From CBDBEU01 sp965204565 (GTDB lineage Bacteria > Pseudomonadota > Alphaproteobacteria > Rhizobiales > TMED25): DNA of 64,000 nucleotides. A program made the position numbers and the translations under genes. The stretch lies in the NCBI GenBank assembly GCA_965204565.1, contig CBDBEU010000005.1, forward strand, positions 62,001 through 126,000. The letters run 5' to 3'. The notes beneath the pieces were generated by a model that saw nothing but the letters and a program-made list of their open reading frames with translations, had not been told where the DNA came from and made no database searches. Of the stretch, positions 29,004-37,204 are shown piece by piece (position 1 is the stretch's first letter; each line of letters starts with the position of its first letter).

Positions 29004-31226
29004 CTAGGCATTATCAATCGCCAGTTTGACCCGGTCCGGCGTCAGTGGAACCCGGTCGACACGCACGCCGGCGGCATCGAACACCGCATTGGCGATCGCG
29101 GCACCCGTCGGCCCTTGCGAGGCCTCGCCGGTGCCCAGATACGGCTCGCCCGGGCGGTCGATCAGCGCCACCTCGACTGGCGGCACCTCGGTGAAGGTGA
29201 TGATTGGATAGCTCGCCCAGTCGCGCGACAAGACCGCCGTATCGTCAAACTTCACCTCTTCCTTGAGCGTCCAGCTGATCGACTGGACAAGACCGCCTTC
29301 AATCTGCGCGGCGATGCCGTCCGGATTGATCATGTGGCCGCTGTCATTGGCCGCTGCCGCGCGCAGCACCCGCACCCGCCCATTGCGCGGGGTCACCTGA
29401 ACCTCGACCGCAACGGCGGTATAGGCGGCAAGGTTCTTGTATTGCGCAAAGGCAATGCCGCGTCCGCGATTGCGGCCCTTCTCATATGACGCCCAGCCGA
29501 AGGTCTCGGCGCATTTTTCCAGGACGTCGCGGGCGCGCCGGTCTTTCAAGAAGCGCAACCGGTATTCCAGCGGATCAGCATCGGCTTCCGCCGCCAGTTC
29601 GTCGATGAACGACTCGATGGCAAACACATTGGCAAAGGCGCCAAGTCCGCGCGTTGCCGAAACCCTGAGCGGCATGTCTGTAACGAAGTGGGTTGCCACC
29701 CTCGTTCCGGGGAACTCGTAAAGCGGGATGCCGTTGCGCGCTGCTGCATAGTTCGGCGGCCCGCCATCCTTGCGTTTTTCCATGGTGAAGGGCGGCTCCA
29801 CATAGCGGCCCGACAGCAACCGGCTGGCGCTGCCGCCGGGCCGGGTCGAATGCGGCGTCGACCAGATATCCATGCTCCAGTCGAGCACATTGCCGTCGCC
29901 ATCAAGGCCCGCCCTGGTCTTCATCACCATGGCCGAGCCATAGGGCTCCCATTGATGCTCCTCGGCGCGGGTATATTGCAGCTTCACCGGACGGCCCGGC
30001 ACTTCATTGGCCAGGATCGCCGCATCAGCCGCCGCATCGTCAGCCATGTTGTGGCCGTAGCAGCCAGAGCCATGGGTATGGATGCAGCGCACCTTATCCT
30101 CACCAATGCCCAAGAATTCGGCGATTGCCGCACCGGTGGCAAACACGCTTTGCGAGTGGGTGTGGATGGTGATCACCCCATCCTCGCCGCGCTCGGCAAG
30201 GGCGGCCGAGGTGCCGATCGAGGCGTGCATGTGATAGGGCCGCCGATAAGTGCGCTCCAGCACCTTGGCCGGTTCGCCGCCACCCGTGCGCGCATTGTTG
30301 ACGATCTCAAGCTCCTCGCTGTCGGCACTTTCAAGCCAATCGAAAATGCCGTCATGGCCGGGAAGAACGCTCTTCACTTCCCATTTCGCATCACGCTGCA
30401 AAGCTTCGGCAGCCGCCCAGGCCTGATCCTGATGCTCGGCGACAACGCCGAGAAAGGAGCCGTTACGCACTGTCTTGATGACGCCCGGCATGGCATCTAT
30501 CGCGCCAAGATCGGCATCGATCAGCTTTGCCTCATAGGTTGGCGGACGCGCCACCGCGCCGAACACTACCCCGTCCGGGTTCATTTCGTGCACGAAGATC
30601 ATCTCGCCCGTCATCTTGGCCGGAATGTCAAGACGCGGCACCGACCGGCCGATATATTCATGCTCTGAAATCGGCAGCAGCTTGGCCTTGCCGCTGGCCT
30701 CGACATTGAGCGTCTCGCCGGTGACCAGCTCGCCATAGATGACCGACTGGCCGTTCGGCGCGGTGATCGTCGCATTGGCGATCTTGAGGCTGTCCGCCGG
30801 TTGGCCGAGCTTGGCAGCCGCCAGTCCGATAAGGATCTCGCGCACTTCGGCGGCTGCCTGCTGCACCGCAGGCGCACAGCGCGGCATTGAGTTCGATCCC
30901 GCCGTCGTGCCCTCGTCAGGCCCGTTCCAAGTATCGCCAGCGACCACATTGAGCTCGGAGAAATCAACCTTGAGCTCGTCGGCGCAGACCTGCGTTGCCG
31001 CGGTTACTGCGCCCTGGCCGAGTTCGACCTTGCCGATCTGCAAGGTCACAGCGTTATCCGCATCGATGCGGATCCAGGACGACAGATTTGGATTGCGGTC
31101 CAGGTCGCGCGGCAGGTTGACCTCTGCGTCCTGGCCGAACGCAATCGACGGAATGGCGAATGAAAGCGACAAGAAACCGCCGGTCTTCAGCAAGTCCCTG
31201 CGGTCAATGTTGAAGGCTTTGTTCAT
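29004..31226 (-). CDS. Isoquinoline 1-oxidoreductase-type molybdopterin subunit (IorB-like)
   Basis: This 740-residue catalytic subunit belongs to the xanthine dehydrogenase family, aldehyde/isoquinoline oxidoreductase branch. The N-terminus DRRDLLKTGGFLSLSFAIPS is a Tat signal, so the folded cofactor-loaded enzyme is exported to the periplasm. Mo-cofactor segments include GKVELGQGAVTAATQVCADE, GSGCYGHNMADDAAADAAIL, SATRGLGAFANVFAIESFID and the C-terminal GEPYLGTGEASQGPTGAAIA, whose Glu fits the family's catalytic base. It ends in VDRVPLTPDRVKLAI. The [2Fe-2S] subunit lies 3 bp upstream. No XdhC-type maturation gene is nearby. Substrate unknown. Confidence 0.9.
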   Translation of the reverse strand: MNKAFNIDRRDLLKTGGFLSLSFAIPSIAFGQDAEVNLPRDLDRNPNLSSWIRIDADNAVTLQIGKVELGQGAVTAATQVCADELKVDFSELNVVAGDTWNGPDEGTTAGSNSMPRCAPAVQQAAAEVREILIGLAAAKLGQPADSLKIANATITAPNGQSVIYGELVTGETLNVEASGKAKLLPISEHEYIGRSVPRLDIPAKMTGEMIFVHEMNPDGVVFGAVARPPTYEAKLIDADLGAIDAMPGVIKTVRNGSFLGVVAEHQDQAWAAAEALQRDAKWEVKSVLPGHDGIFDWLESADSEELEIVNNARTGGGEPAKVLERTYRRPYHMHASIGTSAALAERGEDGVITIHTHSQSVFATGAAIAEFLGIGEDKVRCIHTHGSGCYGHNMADDAAADAAILANEVPGRPVKLQYTRAEEHQWEPYGSAMVMKTRAGLDGDGNVLDWSMDIWSTPHSTRPGGSASRLLSGRYVEPPFTMEKRKDGGPPNYAAARNGIPLYEFPGTRVATHFVTDMPLRVSATRGLGAFANVFAIESFIDELAAEADADPLEYRLRFLKDRRARDVLEKCAETFGWASYEKGRNRGRGIAFAQYKNLAAYTAVAVEVQVTPRNGRVRVLRAAAANDSGHMINPDGIAAQIEGGLVQSISWTLKEEVKFDDTAVLSRDWASYPIITFTEVPPVEVALIDRPGEPYLGTGEASQGPTGAAIANAVFDAAGVRVDRVPLTPDRVKLAIDNA

Positions 31227-31229
31227 GGC

Positions 31230-31691
31230 TCAGGCCTCCCCGGCGGCGCGCAGTACCGCGCGCACTATGCGGTTGTGGGTTCCACAGCGGCACAAATTGC
31301 CGTTGAGCGCGGCGCGCACATCCGATTCGGTCGGCTGAGGGTTGCGGTCGAGCAGCGCCTGGGCGGTGATGATCATGCCCGCTAGGCAAAAGCCGCATTG
31401 CGCCGCCTGTTCGTCGATGAACGCCTGTTGCAAGGTGCTGGGCTTTCCGTCCTCGCGCAGCCCTTCGAGCGTCGTCACCGAGCGCCCGGCGGCGGATGCC
31501 GCACTGGTCTGGCACGAAATCACCCGCTCGCCGTCCACCAGCACCGCGCAGGACCCGCATTGCGATTTGCCGCAGCCATATTTCTGGCCATTGGCGTTGA
31601 GTTGATTTGTCAGCACCGATAGCAGCGTCGCACCCTCGGGCACGCCCGCTGAGACGTCTTCGCCATTGAGTTTGAAATCAACCACGACCAT
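31230..31691 (-). CDS. [2Fe-2S] subunit of IorAB-type molybdoenzyme
   Basis: This 153-residue iron-sulfur subunit has the plant-ferredoxin-like cluster GCGKSQCGSCAVLVDGERVISC (C39, C44, C47 and C59, approximately). A C-terminal four-helix cluster domain has QCGFCLAGMI and NLCRCGTHNRIVRA. It passes electrons from the molybdenum centre to an outside acceptor. No signal peptide is present, as expected if it is co-exported with the Tat-bearing partner. It is first in the operon. The divergent triheme cytochrome c at 32316 is a likely acceptor. Confidence 0.93.
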   Translation of the reverse strand: MVVVDFKLNGEDVSAGVPEGATLLSVLTNQLNANGQKYGCGKSQCGSCAVLVDGERVISCQTSAASAAGRSVTTLEGLREDGKPSTLQQAFIDEQAAQCGFCLAGMIITAQALLDRNPQPTESDVRAALNGNLCRCGTHNRIVRAVLRAAGEA

Positions 31692-31778
31692 CCTCCCCTG
31701 TCTGGACCCGCACCGCGCCGCCCGGTCCTTATTGACCCCGCGTGGTGCAATTGTATTTTTTTGAATGACTTACCGCAT

Positions 31779-31823
31779 TTGCGAAACACCTTCGCAAGCG
31801 CAATATATTGATCCGTTGATCAA
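31779..31823. promoter_or_regulatory. Two inverted repeats in the divergent intergenic region
   Basis: TTGCGAA-N5-TTCGCAA (31779-31797) is a perfect 7-bp inverted repeat. TTGATC-N4-GATCAA (31808-31823) is a second, 6-bp one. Both lie in the AT-rich 317-bp gap between the molybdoenzyme operon and the small gene at 32009. They look like operators for dimeric regulators, but no regulator gene is adjacent. Confidence 0.5.
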
Positions 31824-32008
31824 GTCATTTGAGTGTTTTTCTTGGTAGAAGAGTGACTCCAACAAACATAATGGTCAAGCTTTGTGGGCATATATTGTGA
31901 TCGCCACGCGAGCAATTTCTGTTCATCTCGCCCGGTCAATCGGTGATGATGGTCTCATTGTTGTCAGAACGGTCGGCTTTGATGCTCAGGAAAACCGGAG
32001 AGGGACCG

Positions 32009-32254
32009 ATGGCTTACACGCTTGTCGCCGAGGTGCTCTCGCAGGAATGGAGCGGCGAGGTTGCGCGTGAGAGCTTTGCCACCATTGAGGAGGCCGAGCA
32101 CAAGATGACGCGCTGGGCGCGCTTCGGCGTTGACGATTATTGCACCGATCCCGACACGCTGCGGATCCTTGACGACCAGCAGACTGAGTTGGTGCGCTGG
32201 AACTGGCGGCAGAAAAAGCCGGTTACTGACGGCACCGCACCGCCCGGCGCGTGA
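32009..32254 (+). CDS. Conserved hypothetical protein, 81 residues
   Basis: The start at ATG 32009 follows GAGAGGGA. The protein (MAYTLVAEVLSQEWSGEVAR) is soluble, rich in Trp and acidic residues, has no signal peptide or known motif, and ends in a short Pro/Ala-rich tail. It lies 61 bp before the cytochrome c gene on the same strand, so the two are probably co-transcribed. Function unknown. Confidence 0.6.
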   Translation: MAYTLVAEVLSQEWSGEVARESFATIEEAEHKMTRWARFGVDDYCTDPDTLRILDDQQTELVRWNWRQKKPVTDGTAPPGA

Positions 32255-32315
32255 AACCCGACGGCAATTCCAGAACAGCCATTTGCGCCCAATATATCCA
32301 TAGGAGCCAGATCCT

Positions 32316-33611
32316 TTGCGCCGAATCACTCTTTTCATCGGCCTGATCCTTGTCCTTGGCGTTATCGCTGCCGCCGCATGGGCCATGCGGCACAAGGAAC
32401 TGGCCGAAATCGCGCCGCCGGCTCCCGGTGGTTTTGCGGCCGATCTGGTCAAGCGGGGCAAAAAGCTGGTGTCGATTGGCGGTTGTGCCAGTTGTCACCA
32501 GCCGCGCTCAGGCGCGGGGCTTGCTGGCGGTGTGCGGCTGGCCACACCCTTTGGCGCCGTCATCTCAACCAACATCACTCCTGATCCTGAGACCGGCATC
32601 GGCGCCTGGTCGCAAGTAGCTTTCATCCGCGCCATGCGCGAAGGCGTGAATCGCACCGGCAGATATTTCTATCCGGTATTCCCTTTCGATCACTACACCC
32701 TGGCAAGCGATGAAGACATCGCCGCGATCTATGCCTATCTCATGTCGCAGCCGGCGGTGGAGGCGCCGCCGCGCGAGAACGAGCTGGGGTTTCCATTCAA
32801 CATTCGCTGGCTGATGGCCGGGTGGAACATGCTGTTCCTCGAAAAAGGGCCCTATCGCGCTGACCCGGCGCGCGATGATACTTGGAACCGCGGTGCTTAT
32901 CTGGTCGAGGGGCTTGGCCATTGCGCGGCGTGTCATTCACCGCGCAACGCCTTGGGCGCGCGCGACCGGGCGCGCGATTACGCGGGCGGCCTTGCCGAGG
33001 GCTGGTATAGCCCGGCGCTGAATGGCGCATCGCCCGCACCAGTCTCCTGGGACGAGCAGGCGCTGATCAATTATCTCTATGATGGCTGGGATGAGAGCCA
33101 CGGCATTGCCGCCGGACCCATGGCCGATGTGATCACCAATATTGGCGCGTTGAGCGAGGCCGATATGGCGGCGGTGGCGCAGTATCTATTGTCATTGCAA
33201 GCGGGCCGCGCGGACGAGGATGAGGAGAGCGAAAGCGCGTTCGATTTTGCCGAAAGGGTCGAGTTCGCCAGCGCCAATGCGCCGCCGCCGCCTGAAGATG
33301 CGGCGGCAAGACGCGGCTATGACACCTATGACAAGCGCTGCGCCAATTGTCATCGCGCAGGTTCCCAATCGGTGCCGCTGGCGCTCGCCACCGCCGTTGC
33401 TTCGCCCGATCCGCGCAATCTCATCCATGTGATTCTGAACGGCGTGAGCCCGAGCGAGAATGCCTATTTCGTCAGGCCCATGCCGGGTTTTGCGATGCTC
33501 GGCGATGAACAAGTCGCCGATCTCGTCACCTTCATCCGCGCGCGCTTCTCCCGCGCCCCGCCCTGGCCCGATACGCGCGATCTGGTGACAGAACTGCGCG
33601 CATCGAAATAG
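32316..33611 (+). CDS. Membrane-anchored triheme cytochrome c
   Basis: A 431-residue protein with an N-terminal anchor or signal (LFIGLILVLGVIAAAAWAM) and three CxxCH haem sites: CASCHQPRSGAG near residue 53, CAACHSPRNALG near 207 and CANCHRAGS near 346. A Met ligand is likely in domain tails such as PMPGFAMLGD. This three-domain layout matches the cytochrome subunits of periplasmic alcohol/aldehyde dehydrogenases, which pass electrons to quinone or a terminal oxidase. Divergent placement beside the Tat-exported molybdoenzyme suggests it is that enzyme's electron acceptor. Confidence 0.9.
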   Translation: MRRITLFIGLILVLGVIAAAAWAMRHKELAEIAPPAPGGFAADLVKRGKKLVSIGGCASCHQPRSGAGLAGGVRLATPFGAVISTNITPDPETGIGAWSQVAFIRAMREGVNRTGRYFYPVFPFDHYTLASDEDIAAIYAYLMSQPAVEAPPRENELGFPFNIRWLMAGWNMLFLEKGPYRADPARDDTWNRGAYLVEGLGHCAACHSPRNALGARDRARDYAGGLAEGWYSPALNGASPAPVSWDEQALINYLYDGWDESHGIAAGPMADVITNIGALSEADMAAVAQYLLSLQAGRADEDEESESAFDFAERVEFASANAPPPPEDAAARRGYDTYDKRCANCHRAGSQSVPLALATAVASPDPRNLIHVILNGVSPSENAYFVRPMPGFAMLGDEQVADLVTFIRARFSRAPPWPDTRDLVTELRASK

Positions 33612-33625
33612 CGCTGACCTTGAGG

Positions 33626-34188
33626 TTAAGCGCGTTTGGTGCCGGTGATCATCGCGCGCACCAGATTTTCGCTATGCCTCGGCCCGGCAACAAGAACGCC
33701 GGCAATGTGGAGCAGCACCAGAGCCACAAAACCGTTGGCGAGAAACTCATGCGCCCCTTCGATAAGGCCCGCATTGGCATAGGCCGTGAGCGTCATCATC
33801 CAGCCGGTCAGCCCCAGCCCCAAAATGGTGACCATCAGGGCGATGATCACCATGCCGCCGGCGGGTTGTGGCCGAGATGGCGTGCCTCGGGTCCGCGCAA
33901 GCTGTCGCCGAGATAGATGATGACAGCGCGCGGCAGCGCCAGGAAGTCTGAAAACCGCGCATGTTTGCTGCCGATAAAGCCCCACACGATGCGTGCCGCC
34001 ACCAGCCCAACTGCCAGATAGCCGCTCCATTCATGCAGGCGGTCCCATTCCTCCGCTGCCGGCCACGAGACGGTAATCCCCGCTACCAGCGACCAGTGAA
34101 AGCACCGCACGAACAGATCCCACACGCGGATTTGCGCTGGCGGGGCCTGCCCGCCAGCGCGCACCATGTCCTCACCGTCAGGCGTCAT
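33626..34188 (-). pseudogene. Cytochrome b561-type membrane protein, frameshifted
   Basis: The first part (VWDFVRCFHW-like VWDLFVRCFHWSLVAGI, then DRLHEWSGYLAVGLVAARI) contains the haem-ligand histidines of the small cytochrome b/b6 (b561-like) family. A frameshift near 33860 ends it in NPPAAW. The other frame gives the rest: GGMVIIALMVTILGLGLTGW, EFLANGFVALVLLHIAGVL and PRHSENLVRAMITGTKR. About 187 codons, a usual size. It overlaps the PepSY gene start-to-stop by 11 bp, a common pairing. Confidence 0.82.
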
Positions 34189-34498
34189 GAATTATCCTTT
34201 TCGTCGTCCCCTTCGCCCGAGCACTGATGATCTTGAGGCTTGCCGGATCGAAGTAGACCTCAACCGCAACGCCATTGGCATCGCGTCCCTCGATTTCATA
34301 ACAGCCATCGTCCTTTTCGATGCTGTCTACGGTGTGGCCCGGGGCCTCTGCCGCGGCACTGACATCATCGAACGAGAGCCATTGGCTCGCCTCGTAGGAC
34401 GGGCAGTGATTGCCTTTGTCATTATCGCCGCTGGCTATCGCCGCCCCGCCGGTCGAGACCGTCAATCCGGCGGCCGGTAATGTGAGAATGGATTTCAT
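34178..34498 (-). CDS. PepSY-domain periplasmic protein
   Basis: A 106-residue protein from ATG 34498 has a signal peptide (MKSILTLPAAGLTVSTGGAA). A single PepSY-like domain follows: LSFDDVSAAAEAPGHTVDSI, then DDGCYEIEGRDANGVAVEVY and FDPASLKIISARAK. PepSY proteins of this kind typically sit beside a cytochrome b561 gene and a two-component system. Here the cytochrome is frameshifted, the kinase is decayed and the response regulator is absent. The gene itself is open. Confidence 0.8.
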   Translation of the reverse strand: MKSILTLPAAGLTVSTGGAAIASGDNDKGNHCPSYEASQWLSFDDVSAAAEAPGHTVDSIEKDDGCYEIEGRDANGVAVEVYFDPASLKIISARAKGTTKRIIHDA

Positions 34499-34558
34499 AG
34501 AAAGTTTCCCTTCAGTTGCGTGTCCGATGCATTTCCAACACGTGGGAGACCCTAGCGA

Positions 34559-35430
34559 TTGTCTGCTGACCGGGTGCTGATCGCACGTGCAAGCGTGGCG
34601 GTGCGCGCCTTCCGCAACGACATCCTGCTGGCGCTGGCGGTCCTGGGTACGGTGCTGCTCGCTGCATTCGGCGCTGCCATTACAGTCGGACTGAGACCGC
34701 TGCAGCGTCTGCGGCACGCCTTGCAGGATCTGAGGGCCGGCCGCTGGAAACGCCTGGCCGGCAGTTCTCCGGCCGAAGTCGCGTTGCGGTCGATGGTCTG
34801 AACGCCATGCTGGATGCCGATGAAAGGATCATCAAGCAAGCCCGCGCCGCCGATCTCCCCCATGGGCTGAAGACACCGCTGACCGCGATCACACCGCAGA
34901 TGAATTGTCAGACTATGCCCGCACCATGCACCGCCATGTGGAACGCGAACTGGCGCGCGCGCAACGTCCATGCCGGGCATCTGCACGGCCGGTTTTGCTC
35001 ACCGCCATCCTCGATCCTCTCCTGCGCACCATGCGCCAGCTGCCGCGCGGCGATGAGATTGCATGGAACACCGAGATCGATCCCGCTCTGGCGCTCAAGG
35101 TCAATCCGAATGCGATGGCTGAAATCCTCGGCAATCTTCTCGACAATGGGCGCGCTCGAATGTACGTATCTATTGCCGGATCGGCGATGACAGCGTGGTC
35201 ATCGAGATTGCCGATGACGGCCCCGGCGTCAGCGCCGCCGATGCCGGGCAGATCGGTCGCCGCGGCAAACGCCTTGACTTGATGAGACGGTGCCCAGCAG
35301 CGGCAGCGGCCTGTCGATCGCCAGCGAATTGGCGGTGGTTCTGGGTGGCAGCCTCGACTTTTTCACCGCTCCGGAAGGCGGATTTGGCGTGCGCATCAAT
35401 ACTTCCCGCATCACTGCTCGCGCATGAGGA
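34559..35430 (+). pseudogene. Sensor histidine kinase, heavily decayed
   Basis: Fragments in three frames match a membrane histidine kinase. They are a transmembrane helix plus HAMP start (LLALAVLGTVLLAAFGAAIT, VGLRPLQRLRHAL), an H-box (DLPHGLKTPLTAI), a stalk, an N-box (NAMAEILGNLLDNG), a G1-like segment (IEIADDGPGVSAADAG) and a C-terminal GSLDFFTAPEGGFGVRINTS. The sensor domain, most of the region before the helix and the usual upstream response regulator are missing. It would have regulated the divergent PepSY/b561 genes. Confidence 0.75.
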
Positions 35431-35462
35431 TGCCGAAGTCTGATCGACGCCGCGCGCGGTGA

Positions 35463-35476
35463 TTGATCACAATCAA
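35463..35476. promoter_or_regulatory. FNR/FixK-type binding site upstream of rhodanese gene
   Basis: TTGAT-CACA-ATCAA is an exact match to the FNR/FixK/Anr consensus TTGAT-N4-ATCAA. It is centred 86 bp before the rhodanese start. Two direct repeats with TATGTG (35485-35516) lie between, where a -10 element would be expected. This suggests oxygen- or NO-responsive expression of the rhodanese gene; inference only. Confidence 0.6.
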
Positions 35477-35484
35477 ATCTCATG

Positions 35485-35516
35485 ATTACTTATGTGCTAA
35501 ATTACTTATGTGCTAA
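35485..35516. repeat. Perfect 16-bp tandem duplication
   Basis: ATTACTTATGTGCTAA occurs twice back to back in the likely promoter of the rhodanese gene, directly downstream of the FNR-type site. The duplication may have altered promoter spacing. Confidence 0.8.
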
Positions 35517-35555
35517 GCTCACGCCGCTGGATGGACGGGTGATCAGGAGAGGGCA

Positions 35556-35936
35556 ATGCTGAAGCACGGCTTCAAGGAATTTCTGGCGGAAGCGAATGCA
35601 GTGGTCGCTCCGGTTTCCGTCCAGGATCTGCAATATCTGATCGACGAGCCGGATGTCATTCTGGTCGATGTGCGCGAAACTGTTGAGCGCGAGGCCGATG
35701 GTCAGATCCCTGGCTCGGTGCATGTTCCGCGCGGGCTATTGGAATTCAAGGCTGATCCTGAATGTCCGATCTTTGAAAAGACGCTCAATCCGGAAGACCG
35801 TCTGGTGCTGTATTGCGGCACGGGCGGGCGCTCGGTTCTGGCGGCCAAGACCCTGCTCGATATGGGCTACACCGATGTGTGCTCGCTGACCGGCGGTTTT
35901 TCGGCCTGGCAGGCGGCAAAAAAGGCGAGCCGCTAG
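35556..35936 (+). CDS. Rhodanese-like sulfurtransferase
   Basis: This 126-residue single-domain rhodanese has VSVQDLQYLIDEPDVILVDV, then RETVEREADGQIPGSVHVPR and the active-site loop LVLYCGTGGRSVLAAKTLL with the catalytic Cys. It ends in the CSLTGGFSAWQAAKKA signature. It moves sulfane sulfur to thiol acceptors; no signal peptide, so cytoplasmic. The stop TAG lies inside the terminal repeat of the small element at 35933-36044. Probably single-gene, driven by the FNR-type promoter region. Confidence 0.9.
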   Translation: MLKHGFKEFLAEANAVVAPVSVQDLQYLIDEPDVILVDVRETVEREADGQIPGSVHVPRGLLEFKADPECPIFEKTLNPEDRLVLYCGTGGRSVLAAKTLLDMGYTDVCSLTGGFSAWQAAKKASR

Positions 35937-36044
35937 AGCATCATCCGACCGGAGCGAAGCGAGGATCGATCAGATTATGCGGCCAAGACAGACAGATACA
36001 GATAGGGCTCGGATCTGATTCAATCAGATCGGATTGCGCTCTAG
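35933..36044. repeat. Small intergenic repeat with CTAGAGC termini (MITE-like)
   Basis: The 112-bp stretch is bounded by CTAGAGC (35933-35939) and its inverse GCTCTAG (36038-36044). It contains a near-perfect palindrome GATCTGATT-C-AATCAGATC (36012-36030). The left terminus forms the stop codon of the rhodanese gene. The same opening (CTAGAGCATCATC) recurs at about 50805. It resembles the mosaic intergenic repeats common in Rhizobiales; identity with a named family was not checked. Confidence 0.6.
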
Positions 36045-36069
36045 AGGTCGGTACCGTTCGGCTAGAATC

Positions 36070-36444
36070 TCAGTCCTCGACCGTACGGTGGATCGAGTTC
36101 AGCTTCTCTGCCCTGCTGCAGGCAAATACCGTGCATCCCACCGGATATTCATAATGCCCGTGCGCGTTGCCCTTGCCGCCGCCATAGACATAATCGCCCG
36201 GTTTCAGCACCTTGCCGTCCACATGCATCTCGCCTTCAAGCACGAAGATCGAGTGATAGTGGTCATGTTCATGGCGCGGCTCGAAATAGCCCGGCGGAAA
36301 GCGCTCGGCGCGCTCTGAGACCTCGTCATAGCCCTCGCGCACGATCTTGATTTCAACGCCCTCAGGCAGCCCCAGAATCTTGGAGCCATCCTGCCATTCG
36401 TATTCTCTCGTATTGGCGGCGAAAAAATTGCCGATATATTCCAT
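36070..36444 (-). CDS. Cupin-domain protein (second of a tandem pair)
   Basis: This 124-residue single-cupin protein has the metal-binding motif EPRHEHDHYHSIFVLEGEMH and second-motif residues GDYVYGGGKGNAHGHYEYPV. It parallels the upstream neighbour along its length, including a shared GCTVFACSRAEK/GCTVFSCSRAKK C-terminal stretch with a conserved Cys. Cupins of this size may be dioxygenases, isomerases or binding proteins; the reaction is unknown. Spacing of 29 bp from the upstream cupin implies an operon. Confidence 0.82.
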   Translation of the reverse strand: MEYIGNFFAANTREYEWQDGSKILGLPEGVEIKIVREGYDEVSERAERFPPGYFEPRHEHDHYHSIFVLEGEMHVDGKVLKPGDYVYGGGKGNAHGHYEYPVGCTVFACSRAEKLNSIHRTVED

Positions 36445-36473
36445 GTGTTTCGTGTCCTTGCCTGGCGCTCGTT

Positions 36474-36881
36474 TCAGCTCTCGGTCAGGTCGCTGTCGCG
36501 GCCGGCTTCCGGGTTGCGGTGGATCTGGTTCGTCTTCTTGGCCCGGCTGCAGGAAAACACCGTGCAGCCCTTGGGGTAGTGCAGGGGGCCGTGCTGCTCG
36601 CCAGGCCCGCCGAACATGAAATCGCCGGGCTTGAGGATCTTGCCATGCAGATGCATCTCGCCCTCGATGATCAGGGTCGAGTGCAGATGGTCGTGAATGT
36701 GCAACGGCTCGACATAGCCCGGCGGAAACTTGATGAACTTGTCGACCCGTTCCGACACATCATCCTCGCCCTCGGCGATGATCTTGACCTGAACACCCTT
36801 GGGCAGGCCGATCACCTTCTGGCCGTCCTCCCAGTCGAGGTCATCGCAGTTGATGGTGACAAATTCTTCCGCTCGCTTCAT
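36474..36881 (-). CDS. Cupin-domain protein (first of a tandem pair)
   Basis: This 135-residue paralogue of the next gene carries EPLHIHDHLHSTLIIEGEMH (His and Glu metal ligands) and GDFMFGGPGEQHGPLHYPKG. It has an acidic N-terminus and an extra C-terminal tail (NPEAGRDSDLTES). The pair may form a heteromer or act on related substrates; no pathway context is visible. ATG 36881 (MKRAEEFVTINCDDLDWEDG) has a weak upstream AGAGGA. Confidence 0.82.
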   Translation of the reverse strand: MKRAEEFVTINCDDLDWEDGQKVIGLPKGVQVKIIAEGEDDVSERVDKFIKFPPGYVEPLHIHDHLHSTLIIEGEMHLHGKILKPGDFMFGGPGEQHGPLHYPKGCTVFSCSRAKKTNQIHRNPEAGRDSDLTES

Positions 36882-36979
36882 CGCGCAAATCCTCTTGTCC
36901 GGGCAGCACTGCCGCTCAACCCGTAAATGCCATCAGATGATAGATTGCAGGCGCGCGCCCGGATACTCAAGCGCTTCAC

Positions 36980-37204
36980 TCAGGCGCAGCAGGCATCGCC
37001 CTGCTGAATGGGCGGGCAGGGCACGGTTCCGTAGGAACAATAAACGCAGCAATCACCTTTCTTGGGTTTCAGCACCGCGCCGCAGCCCTTGCAGTCATAA
37101 AACCACTGGCAGGCATCGGTCGGCATGGTTTCGCTCTCCACATGCCCGCATTCGGGGCACGTAATGGTTGATTGCAGGGTCAGGCCGCTCTTTTGCATCG
37201 CCAT
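36980..37204 (-). CDS. Cys-rich GDCC-motif small protein next to MerF
   Basis: This 74-residue protein has a CPECGH zinc-knuckle pair, a second pair in YDCKGCGAVLKPKKG, the GDCCVYCSYGTVPCPP motif and a terminal CC. It begins inside the merF gene (25-bp overlap) and is surely co-translated with it. Similar small Cys-rich proteins accompany MerF/MerT mercury transporters and probably bind Hg(II) or another soft metal; that role is inferred from context. Confidence 0.78.
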   Translation of the reverse strand: MAMQKSGLTLQSTITCPECGHVESETMPTDACQWFYDCKGCGAVLKPKKGDCCVYCSYGTVPCPPIQQGDACCA

